12,917 nucleotides of DNA. Origin: an uncultured Thermomicrobia bacterium (GTDB taxonomy: Bacteria > Chloroflexota > Chloroflexia > Thermomicrobiales > JALYUS01). Shown here piece after piece: positions 6,777 to 12,917 of this stretch; positions within the stretch are counted from its first letter, which is position 1; the number at the start of each line of letters is the position of its first letter. Under the pieces are notes generated by a model, which was not told the origin of the DNA, made no database searches, and saw only the letters and a program-made list of their open reading frames with translations. The DNA is taken from the NCBI GenBank assembly GCA_937968015.1, contig CALBSO010000048.1, positions 1 to 12,917 on the forward strand. Reading direction: 5' to 3'. The position numbers and the translations under genes were made by a program.

Positions 6777-6790
6777 CGCTAGGCCTAGCG
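6777..6790. repeat. 14-bp perfect palindrome over the stop codon of the sugar-binding protein gene
   Basis: CGCTAGGCCTAGCG is identical on both strands and contains the TAG stop codon of the binding-protein gene (minus strand, 6785-6787). It may be incidental or may form a short structure in the mRNA next to the larger hairpin. Confidence 0.5.
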
Positions 6791-8338
6791 CTTGAACTTC
6801 TTGATCGAGTCATCCTTTGCAACGTCGTCTGCCATCTTCTGCACCTTGTCAATGAAGTCCGCGGGTTTGATCTGCTTGGTCAGGAGCGCGCCCATCTTGT
6901 CTTTCGCTTCATCCTGCAACTTCTTGTACCAGGTGCCATACTGCGCGACGAACGTGTTTGATCCGGCTGCGGTATTTGCCGCTTGCACTGACTCGAAGGC
7001 GGAGCCGAGTTTCAGGCCATCGGCGCTGTTCTGCACGACGGTCAGCGACTTGGTGTTCTCCGAGAAGAAGCGCGCGCCCTGCTTGGAGAAGAGGATGCGC
7101 AAGTATTCCTTGCCGCCCGCCACGTTCTTCCCCTTTGCCGGAACGATAAAGCCCTCCCCGGCGGAGGATTGGATGCCTTCGAACGGTACTTTGTCGCTGG
7201 CGCTGAGGGAGGGTGTCGGTTTGACGACCATATTGAAGTTGTCCGGCACCAGTCCCTTCTCCTCGTTCTCCAGCCAGGAGCCGCACGGGATGAAGACCGC
7301 TTTGCCCTTGAGCCACTCGGCCTGTGATTCGGTGTGCGTCAGCCCTTCTGTGCCGGGCAGGAGGTATCCCTTGTCCGCGAGTTGGTAGAGCGCCTCGACC
7401 GCGCTCTTCACTTCGGGCTGTCGCCAGGCGTTCGATTCCAGGTTGTCAATCTTGATGATTGCCTGAGTGCCCCCCGCTTTGTAGATCATCTGGTTCATGA
7501 TATTCGTCATGTACTGGGGGTATTTGCCCTGATAGGCCCACGGCGCGACGCCTGTCGCCTTGATCTTTTCGCAGAGCGCGAGCATGGTGTCCCATGTCTT
7601 TGGATACTCCCAGCCGTTCTTCTTCATCAGCGTATCGCTGTACCAGACACCGTAGACACTCAGGACGTAGTTCAGCACGAACTGTTTGCCGTCAAATAGC
7701 CCGTTGACCTGTGAGTTCGGCAAGAGGGAATCGTTGAATGTCTTGCCCGGCGTGTCGAACGATGGCGCGCTCATCAGGTCCGCGAGATCCGCGAGTTGCC
7801 CTTCGGCGACAAGGGCGGCGGTGTCGAGGTTGCCCGCACCGGAGTTGTCAATGATGTCCGGTGGGTTGCCGCCGACGAAGCGGGGTTGCAGTTGCTCGGC
7901 GAGGCGCTGAATACCCTGATGGCCGACCTTCGCCTTGGGGAATGCCGCGGCATAGATCTTCTCGGCGTTGATCGCGTACTCATCACCATAGCCGCCTTTG
8001 AAGATGACCACGTCGAGGGGAGCATCTTCCTTCACCTTGAGGGGATTCTTCGCGTCCCCGGTGGGGAGGGTAATGCCGCCACTCGATGCCGGTGCGCTCG
8101 TGCCTGCGGCGGCCGAGCCTGCCGTCGTCGCTGCCGGGGCGCTCGTGGCTGCGGCTGAACCTGCTGTCGTCGCTGCTGGAGCCGTTGTCGCCGCTGGTGC
8201 ACCTGTACTGGAGGGCTTCGGCGTCTCCGTTGCCTTGCTCCCGCCGCACGCGGCGAGAATTGCCGCGCCCGCCGTTGCCCCCGCTGCCGTGAGAAAACGC
8301 CGCCGTGTCCAGATGGTCCGCCGCTGATCCTCTGCCAT
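6785..8338 (-). CDS. Sugar-type ABC transporter substrate-binding lipoprotein (family 1), Tat signal
   Basis: A 517-residue extracytoplasmic solute-binding protein of the family-1 (CUT1) type. The N-terminus MAEDQRRTIWTRRRFLTAAG holds a twin-arginine motif (RRRFL), then a hydrophobic run and a lipobox L28-A-A-C31, so it is probably Tat-exported and lipid-anchored at C31. A low-complexity Ala/Thr/Pro/Ser linker (about 36-85) joins the anchor to the binding domain. That domain has LADLADLMS, YGVWYSDTLMKKNGW.YPKTWD and a FIPCGSWLENE segment, all typical of CUT1 binding proteins. The ATG at 8336-8338 is supported by an AAAGGAGCT site and by the position of the signal; an in-frame ATG at 8453-8455 would bury the signal and cover the likely promoter. 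It precedes the two permeases and probably leads the operon. The sugar cannot be named. Confidence 0.93.
   Translation of the reverse strand: MAEDQRRTIWTRRRFLTAAGATAGAAILAACGGSKATETPKPSSTGAPAATTAPAATTAGSAAATSAPAATTAGSAAAGTSAPASSGGITLPTGDAKNPLKVKEDAPLDVVIFKGGYGDEYAINAEKIYAAAFPKAKVGHQGIQRLAEQLQPRFVGGNPPDIIDNSGAGNLDTAALVAEGQLADLADLMSAPSFDTPGKTFNDSLLPNSQVNGLFDGKQFVLNYVLSVYGVWYSDTLMKKNGWEYPKTWDTMLALCEKIKATGVAPWAYQGKYPQYMTNIMNQMIYKAGGTQAIIKIDNLESNAWRQPEVKSAVEALYQLADKGYLLPGTEGLTHTESQAEWLKGKAVFIPCGSWLENEEKGLVPDNFNMVVKPTPSLSASDKVPFEGIQSSAGEGFIVPAKGKNVAGGKEYLRILFSKQGARFFSENTKSLTVVQNSADGLKLGSAFESVQAANTAAGSNTFVAQYGTWYKKLQDEAKDKMGALLTKQIKPADFIDKVQKMADDVAKDDSIKKFKR
8094..8180 (-). repeat. Near-identical 45/42-bp tandem repeat in the linker of the sugar-binding protein
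   Basis: Two adjacent units, 8094-8138 and 8139-8180, each begin GCGCTCGTG on the plus strand and differ by a few third-position changes plus one 3-base indel. They encode the repeated peptide SAPAATTAGSAAA, once followed by G. A shorter, more diverged copy follows to about 8210. This looks like recent in-frame slippage within the flexible linker. Confidence 0.7.
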
Positions 8339-8472
8339 GTCCAGCTCCTTTCGTGCCGGAAACTGCCGGTCATGCACCGCAGTAACTAAATCGCGAACTC
8401 GTGATAGGCGTCGGGCAGGAGTATACATGCCGCTCAAAATCTCAGCAAATGCCATGCACCTCGGTACCTCAT
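8339..8472 (-). promoter_or_regulatory. Leader and candidate promoter of the sugar transporter operon
   Basis: This 134-base gap separates the DppC-like gene from the sugar-binding protein. On the minus strand, TATACT (plus 8420-8425) lies exactly 17 bases after TTGCTG (plus 8443-8448), a sigma70-like pair with a good -10 and a weak -35, about 80 bases before the start codon. The gap ends with the AAAGGAGCT ribosome-binding site. No terminator for the peptide transporter operon was recognised, so read-through is possible. Confidence 0.4.
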
Positions 8473-9393
8473 TTATCGCAAGAGATAGGGATCGAGCGCG
8501 TCGCGCAGGCCGTCGCCGATGAAGTTGATGGAGAGGACGGCGAGGGCGATCATGACGCCTGGTGGAATCCAGAGCCAGGGCAAGGATTCGAGCACCGTCA
8601 GTGATTGCGCGTCGGTCAGCATGTTGCCCCAGCTGGCCGTGGGTGGCTGTACGCCGAGGCCGAGAAATGACAGCCCCGCTTCGAGGAGGATCGCCTGCGC
8701 GATGCCGAACGTCGCCGCGACGATCACCGGCGCGAGCGCGTTCGGTAAGAGATGTTTGAGAATGATGCGGCTGTTCGGCGCGCCGACCGTCCGGCTGGCG
8801 ATGATGAAATCGCGCTCGCGTAAAGTCAGAAAGAGACTGCGGAGGATGCGCGCCATCGGCGGCCAGCCGAGTAAGCCAATGACAAGCATGACATTGTAGA
8901 TGCTCGGCCCGAGGATCGAGACAACGGTGATGATGATAATCAGCGACGGGAAGGCGAGAATGATGTCCGCGAAACGCATGATGACGGAATCCACCCAGCC
9001 GCCGTAGTACCCGGCGAGTGCGCCGAGTAGCAGGCCAATAAGCGTGTAAATACTGACCGCAACGAGGCCAACGGAGAGCGAGACGCGCCCCGCGTAGATC
9101 AGCCGGGCGAAGACATCACGCCCCGATGAATCGCCACCGAGCCAATGCGCGGAAGACGGCGGCTTGCGGATGAGACTCAACGTGGTGTGATAGGGATCAT
9201 TCCGTGCGACTACTGGCGCGCCAACCGCGCTGATCGTGAGGATGACCAGGATAACCATGCCGACCATGGCGACGCGATGCCGCCGAAACCGCTGCCAGAC
9301 GCCCGAACGGCGGCGCGGCGCGGCGGCAGTCGCGAGTACGGTCGGTGACGAAGCAGTGACGCTCCCCGGTGTGGCCTGTGACGCGCTGCTCAT
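8473..9393 (-). CDS. DppC/OppC-like peptide ABC transporter permease
   Basis: A 306-residue membrane permease of the dipeptide/oligopeptide/nickel ABC importer family. It has a long cytoplasmic N-terminus with the FRRHRVAMVGM motif (about 36-46). The conserved periplasmic block HWLGGDSSGRDVFARLIY (83-100) leads into RVSLSVG, the DppC hallmark. The ATPase-contact loop RERDFIIASRTVGAPNSRIILKHLLPN (192-218) follows, then the GLSFLGLGVQPP..SWG segment near the C-terminus. The ATG at 9391-9393 has a GGGGAG site about 5 bases away. It lies 15 bases after the DppB-like gene. The DppD/DppF-type ATPases that usually follow are missing; the next gene belongs to the sugar transporter. Confidence 0.95.
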   Translation of the reverse strand: MSSASQATPGSVTASSPTVLATAAAPRRRSGVWQRFRRHRVAMVGMVILVILTISAVGAPVVARNDPYHTTLSLIRKPPSSAHWLGGDSSGRDVFARLIYAGRVSLSVGLVAVSIYTLIGLLLGALAGYYGGWVDSVIMRFADIILAFPSLIIIITVVSILGPSIYNVMLVIGLLGWPPMARILRSLFLTLRERDFIIASRTVGAPNSRIILKHLLPNALAPVIVAATFGIAQAILLEAGLSFLGLGVQPPTASWGNMLTDAQSLTVLESLPWLWIPPGVMIALAVLSINFIGDGLRDALDPYLLR

Positions 9394-9408
9394 CGGTGCT
9401 CCCCACTG

Positions 9409-10371
9409 TCATGCGTATTTGATGCGCGGATCAATGACGGCATAGAGTATATCGGCGATCAGATTGCTGACGAGGATCATTACTGCAGTGATCAGGTTGA
9501 TCGCCATGATGACTGGGTAATCTCTCCCCTTTACCGCCGTGATTGCCAGCGTCCCCATCCCCGGCCACTGAAAAATCTGCTCGATGATCACTGTGCCACC
9601 GAGGAGCAGGGGCAGGATGAGCGCGACGACGGTGACGAGTGGGATGAGGGCGTTGCGCAAGGCGTGTCGGTAGATGACCGCCCGCTCGCGCAGCCCTTTC
9701 GCACGAGCGACATTGATGTAGTCCTGCCGAATCACTTCGAGCATGCTCGATCGCACATACCGGATCAGCGGAGCCGCTTGTGCCAGCCCGAGGACGAATG
9801 CGGGCAGGATCAGGTGACGCAAAGAGTCGCCGAGTGTGTGCGGCTTGCCGACGGTGGCAAGCCCGGAAGTCGGCAGCCAGCCAAGTTTCAGCGAGAAGAG
9901 GTAGATGCCCACGAGACCGAGAAAGAACGACGGGATGGAGATGGCCGCGAACCCCGAAATTGTGACGACGTAATCGAGGACCGAGTATTGCCTCAGCGCG
10001 GAAACGACGCCGACCGGCACCGAAATGAGGAGCGCGATGAGGAGCGCCATGCCCATCAGACGGAGTGTCGGCCAGAGCCGCTCGCGGATCTTCTTGGCGA
10101 TCGGCTGGCGATCCTGCGCGGAGTAGCCAAGGTTACCGCGCCCGATCTCCTTTATCCAAAGCACATAGCGCACCGGCAGCGGTTTGTTTAGCCCCAATTG
10201 CTCCCGCTGCTGCGCCACCCAATCCGGCCCGAGCGAGGCAGCAGCCTCCGGGCTGATGAGCGCTGTCACCGGATCGCCGGGCGCGAGGTTAACGATGATG
10301 TACGTCGCCAGCGTGATGCCGATCAGCACCGGGATGCTGATCGCCAACCGCCGGAGAATGTACTGCCCCAT
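9409..10371 (-). CDS. DppB/OppB-like peptide ABC transporter permease
   Basis: A 320-residue membrane permease of the DppB/OppB type. The N-terminus MGQYILRRLAISIPVLIGIT and the APGDP motif (30-34) are diagnostic, as is REQLGLNKPLPVRY (56-69). The cytoplasmic loop R207-SSMLEVIRQDYINVARAKGL followed by RHALRNALIP (235-244) carries the ATPase-docking motif, and IEQIFQWPGMG (263-273) is the family's late signature. About six transmembrane segments are present. The start ATG (10369-10371) has a GGAG site 7 bases upstream. It lies 76 bases after the peptide-binding protein and 15 bases before the DppC-like gene, forming one operon with them. Confidence 0.95.
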   Translation of the reverse strand: MGQYILRRLAISIPVLIGITLATYIIVNLAPGDPVTALISPEAAASLGPDWVAQQREQLGLNKPLPVRYVLWIKEIGRGNLGYSAQDRQPIAKKIRERLWPTLRLMGMALLIALLISVPVGVVSALRQYSVLDYVVTISGFAAISIPSFFLGLVGIYLFSLKLGWLPTSGLATVGKPHTLGDSLRHLILPAFVLGLAQAAPLIRYVRSSMLEVIRQDYINVARAKGLRERAVIYRHALRNALIPLVTVVALILPLLLGGTVIIEQIFQWPGMGTLAITAVKGRDYPVIMAINLITAVMILVSNLIADILYAVIDPRIKYA

Positions 10372-10426
10372 GCGCTCACTCCGTTCGCCTTTTAGCCAAT
10401 AACAGAACTCGACCGCCTGGCGCTTG

Positions 10427-10455
10427 TTACTCGCTACTCGGTGCTCGTTACTTCG
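10427..10455 (-). repeat. Tandem degenerate 7-bp repeat at the end of the peptide-binding protein gene
   Basis: On the plus strand TTACTCG, CTACTCG, GTGCTCG and TTACTTCG follow one another without gaps. On the minus strand these read as CGAGTAA/CGAGTAG/CGAGCAC units, and the TAA stop codon of the binding-protein gene (10448-10450) is part of the first unit transcribed. The rest of the 76-base gap to the DppB-like gene holds only a short CGCC-T-GGCG inverted repeat and the ribosome-binding site. Confidence 0.55.
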
Positions 10456-12370
10456 TCACACTCCACTCTTCGGCATTCCACATGAACGTGTTGGCGTAGG
10501 ACGACGGCTTGAACCCCTGCAAGCGCTTGTTGTACGCGTGGATCGAATTTGGCGACCACAGGAAGACCCACGGACATTCTTCGTTCAGCAGCTTCGCCAG
10601 ATTGGTGTAAATCGCCTTACGTTGAGTCTTATCCGGCGTGGCGACGCCTTGCTTGAAGAGGTCGTCCACCTGTGGGTTGGAGTAATGGCCGTAGTTGCCG
10701 CCAGCGGGCACGAACGACACCGTCGCGAAGTACTTGGCGGAGACGTTCGGGTCGGCGCGGAAAACGCCACCGTCTACTTCCGCGATGTCGAAGTCACCCG
10801 TCGTCGTCGGCGTCGCGCCCGTGACAAGGCGCTTGGTATACTCGGTGCCATCCAGTTGCGTGAGGTCCACATTGATGCCGACATCCTTTAATTGCTGCTG
10901 GGCGATCGGCAACCAAGTGTCGGTGACCTTCGTGCCGGGGATGTAAATCAGGCTGAATTTGGCGCTGCTGTTGAAGTTCGCGTCTTTCAGCAACTGCTTC
11001 GCCTTGTTCGGATCGAAGGCGTATTGGTTCAACCCTTCAGGGATGCCCATCCAGTCTGGCCCGATGATTGTCGAGTTGACGGCCGTTCCTTCGCCATTGA
11101 GTACCGACTTGACGATCCCCGCGCGGTCAATCGCGTACATCATCGCCTGTCGCACGCGCTTGTCCTTGAAGGGGGTATTGCGGCCGAAGTTGAACGCGAG
11201 GAAGGTGACGCTCGGCGAGGGAACGCTGACGACGGTCAAGTTCGGGTTCTTACGCAGCCGGTCAAGTTCTTGGACCGGCACTGCCGCAAACACGTCCATC
11301 TCACCCGACTCGAGTTGCGCCAGCCCGACGTCATCCTGCGTAATCACCTTGAAGAAGATTGAATCAAGTTTCGCCTTCGGCCCACCGGCGTAGGTCTCGT
11401 TGCGCTTGACCTGAAGATACTGATCCGCCTTCCAGTCCGCAAACGTGAACGCACCGCCCGATGGGGTGGGGGCGAAGGCGAAAGGAGCCTTCGCCATCTG
11501 ATCCGGCGCGGTACTTTCGAGGATGTGCTTTGGCAGGATGCTCAGCCCGTTGAAGTCGCCAAGCGTGATCAGCCAGGTCGAATCCGGATTCGTCAGCGTC
11601 ATCTTGATCGTGTTGGCATCCGGCGTTACGAGGCCCTTGATCGTCGTCGCCTTCTGGTCGCCGAAATCCGCCGCGCCGTCCAGCGCGAGGAGGCGACCAC
11701 GCCAGTAACTGCCCGTGCGCTTATCCACGGCGCGCTCAATCGTAAAGGCGACATCCGCTGATGTGAGCGGCTTGCCGTCCGAGAAAGTGAGGCCCTTCTT
11801 GAGCGTGAAGGTGTACGTCTTTGCGTCCCCTGAGATCTCGATTTTTTCGGCCAGGTCTGCGATGGGCTCCAGTTTGTCGTTGATGCGGACGAGCGCGCCG
11901 AACATCTGGCGTTCAGCGCCCTGCTCGATGCCTGCAGTTGAGAAGAGCGGGTGGATCGTTGCGGGCTTGGTCCATTTGACACTCACTTGCCCGCCCGTCG
12001 CGCCGGTGGACGCCGCAGCCGTCGGGGCGGTAACCACCGTCGTGCCGCCGCTCGTGGCTGGCGCAGTTGTCCCTGCCGCAGCAGGCGCGCTCGCTGCCGC
12101 CGATGTCGGTGAGACCGCGCTCGCCGCTGCTGTGGTCGGTGCAGCAGCAGCCGGTGATGCCGCCGCTGATGCCGCAGGTGACACGGCCGCCGCGGGTTTG
12201 GTGGCCGCGACGGTGGCGGCGGTTGTCGCGGTCGGTGCGGTGCTGCTCCCGCCGCAGGCCGCGAGGATGGCGCTCCCGGCAGCGGCGGCAACGCCGGTGA
12301 GGAAGCCACGCCTGCTCATGCTGCCCAGAGGGCGCCCGATAGCCCGTTTGTCGTCGTGTTCGTGATTCAT
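10448..12370 (-). CDS. Peptide/nickel-type ABC transporter substrate-binding lipoprotein (family 5), Tat signal
   Basis: A 640-residue family-5 extracellular solute-binding protein (DppA/OppA-like). The twin-arginine motif S19-RRGFL and the lipobox L36-A-A-C39 indicate Tat export and lipid anchoring. An unusually long low-complexity linker of Ala, Thr, Pro and Ser (about 40-126) precedes the binding domain. Domain hallmarks are LEPIADLAEKIEISGDAKTY, TFTLKKGLTFSDGKPLTSADV, the FNFGRNTPFKDKRVRQAMMYAIDR block and a C-terminal VFLWSPNSIHAYNKRL. The ATG at 12368-12370 is chosen for its GAGGAG site 9 bases upstream; an in-frame ATG at 12392-12394 would add 8 residues and cannot be excluded. Members of this family bind peptides, but some bind sugars, heme, nickel or opines, so the ligand is open. 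The permeases follow directly downstream. Confidence 0.94.
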   Translation of the reverse strand: MNHEHDDKRAIGRPLGSMSRRGFLTGVAAAAGSAILAACGGSSTAPTATTAATVAATKPAAAVSPAASAAASPAAAAPTTAAASAVSPTSAAASAPAAAGTTAPATSGGTTVVTAPTAAASTGATGGQVSVKWTKPATIHPLFSTAGIEQGAERQMFGALVRINDKLEPIADLAEKIEISGDAKTYTFTLKKGLTFSDGKPLTSADVAFTIERAVDKRTGSYWRGRLLALDGAADFGDQKATTIKGLVTPDANTIKMTLTNPDSTWLITLGDFNGLSILPKHILESTAPDQMAKAPFAFAPTPSGGAFTFADWKADQYLQVKRNETYAGGPKAKLDSIFFKVITQDDVGLAQLESGEMDVFAAVPVQELDRLRKNPNLTVVSVPSPSVTFLAFNFGRNTPFKDKRVRQAMMYAIDRAGIVKSVLNGEGTAVNSTIIGPDWMGIPEGLNQYAFDPNKAKQLLKDANFNSSAKFSLIYIPGTKVTDTWLPIAQQQLKDVGINVDLTQLDGTEYTKRLVTGATPTTTGDFDIAEVDGGVFRADPNVSAKYFATVSFVPAGGNYGHYSNPQVDDLFKQGVATPDKTQRKAIYTNLAKLLNEECPWVFLWSPNSIHAYNKRLQGFKPSSYANTFMWNAEEWSVTK

Positions 12371-12400
12371 CCTGGTGTTCTCCTCTACTTCCATACAAAC

Positions 12401-12467
12401 CTCACCCCCAACCCCTCTCCATCGCCCCAGATCGCGGAATACATGTGGTTTGCTCGGCGATAGAGAG
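12401..12467. repeat. CCTCACCCCC-type intergenic repeat with imperfect hairpin
   Basis: Within the 124-base gap between the enolase-superfamily gene and the peptide-binding protein, the plus strand reads CTCACCCCCAACCCCTCTCC. The arm 12415-12426 (CTCTCCATCGCC) pairs at 11 of 12 positions with 12456-12467 (GGCGATAGAGAG) across a 29-base loop. I recall similar CCTCACCCC...CCCTCTCC text as a frequent intergenic repeat in GC-rich bacteria, but copy number cannot be tested here. On the minus strand it lies in the leader of the binding-protein gene and ends next to the alternative ATG at 12394. Confidence 0.5.
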
Positions 12468-12494
12468 AGGAGCCGTCCGTCTTGTGACTGGTTT

Positions 12495-12917
12495 TTATCC
12501 TATTCGATAGTGTGCCACCTTTTCCTCGTCCAGCGCAATGCCCAACCCCGGCCGTTCGGTCGGGCGGGCGCTGCCACCGGTGATCGGCAGAGGTTCGACG
12601 AGCACGTCATCCTCATAGAGGAATGGGCTGAGGATGTCGCAGGGAAACTCCTCCGCGCCGATGCCCGGTGTTGCCATCGCCAGGTGGATCATCGCCGCGC
12701 TCGCCACACCCATCTCAAGATTGCTCCCGATTGTGCAGGTCAGCCCGGCGGCCTCCGCCACCGCCGCCACCTTGCGCGCGGGGCCGATCCCACCACCCTT
12801 GCCGATGTAGACGGAGAGCACATCCGCCGCCCCGGCACGGATCACCGCCATCGCGTCCTGCAAGGTATAGACGCTCTCGTCCGCCATTACCGGCACCGAG
12901 ATGTGCGCGCGCACATC
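12495..12917 (-). CDS. Enolase-superfamily (mandelate racemase/muconate lactonizing) enzyme, partial
   Basis: The C-terminal 140 residues of an enolase-superfamily enzyme; the N-terminus and most of the barrel lie beyond position 12917. The visible part opens with the last barrel strands: VPVMADES contains the third metal-ligand position (D13 of the fragment), and TCTIGSNLEMGVASAAMIHLA is the usual seventh/eighth strand segment. It ends with a FLYEDDVLVEP region and a GLGIALDEEKVAHY tail. This family abstracts a proton alpha to a carboxylate and includes sugar-acid dehydratases, racemases and cycloisomerases. At the place where the muconate-type subgroup has a catalytic Lys (NIKxxxxGG), this protein has Tyr (S-V-Y37-I-G-K-GGG), so it may use another base. 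The gene ends 124 bases before the peptide-binding protein start. A sugar-acid dehydratase is the likeliest role in this neighbourhood. Confidence 0.88.
   Translation of the reverse strand, partial: DVRAHISVPVMADESVYTLQDAMAVIRAGAADVLSVYIGKGGGIGPARKVAAVAEAAGLTCTIGSNLEMGVASAAMIHLAMATPGIGAEEFPCDILSPFLYEDDVLVEPLPITGGSARPTERPGLGIALDEEKVAHYRIG

Noticed and set aside
8094..8180. The GC-rich tandem repeat as a non-coding or regulatory element
   Set aside because: It is in frame, with mainly third-position differences and a whole-codon indel, inside the linker of the binding protein.
8339..8455. A 39-residue N-terminal extension of the sugar-binding protein
   Set aside because: It would place the twin-arginine/lipoprotein signal deep inside the protein and cover the likely promoter; the ATG at 8336-8338 has a good ribosome-binding site.

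Overview
All twelve protein-coding loci in this 12.9 kb window lie on the minus strand, so transcription runs from the right end (12917) to the left end (1). The DNA is GC-rich (around 60 % by eye). Both substrate-binding proteins carry a twin-arginine signal joined to an LAAC lipobox, followed by a long Ala/Thr/Pro/Ser linker. That style suggests a monoderm-like bacterium. Chloroflexota (for example Thermomicrobia relatives) is my best guess, but it is an inference from style: there is no rRNA or marker gene here.

Layout in the direction of transcription. (1) 12917-12495 is the C-terminal part of an enolase-superfamily (mandelate racemase/muconate lactonizing) enzyme that enters from outside. 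(2) 12370-8473 is a dipeptide/oligopeptide-type ABC importer: a family-5 binding protein, a DppB-like permease and a DppC-like permease. No ATPases are present. (3) 8338-4868 is a carbohydrate-type (CUT1) ABC importer: a family-1 binding lipoprotein, a MalF-like permease and a MalG-like permease, again without an ATPase. A plausible promoter precedes the binding protein. (4) 4857-915 is a catabolic set: an SDR dehydrogenase, a CE7/AXE1-type esterase with an intact nucleophile motif, a diverged AXE1 relative with Asp at the nucleophile position, and a SelA-like PLP enzyme whose start overlaps the preceding stop (ATGA). (5) 759-364 is the remnant of an LLM-class (luciferase-like) oxidoreductase, with about half the protein missing and an in-frame stop at the junction. 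(6) 243-1 is the start of a PIG-L/LmbE-fold protein resembling 4-oxalomesaconate hydratase (GalB), cut by the window edge.

Taken together the window looks like an uptake-and-catabolism island for an acylated sugar or sugar acid. The CUT1 transporter would import it, the esterase would remove O-acyl groups, and the SDR, SelA-like PLP enzyme, enolase-superfamily enzyme and GalB-like protein would oxidise, dehydrate or deaminate the product. The substrate cannot be read from the sequence, and the pathway is inference from neighbourhood.

The most noteworthy observations are the tandem esterases, one of which has Asp in place of the catalytic Ser; the internally deleted oxidoreductase; degenerate 7-bp repeats directly after the stop codons of both binding-protein genes, one of them folded into a long hairpin; and an imperfect hairpin with CCTCACCCCC-like sequence upstream of the peptide-binding protein. 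No tRNA, rRNA, CRISPR array, transposase or integrase was seen, and no stretch over 300 bases lacks a gene.
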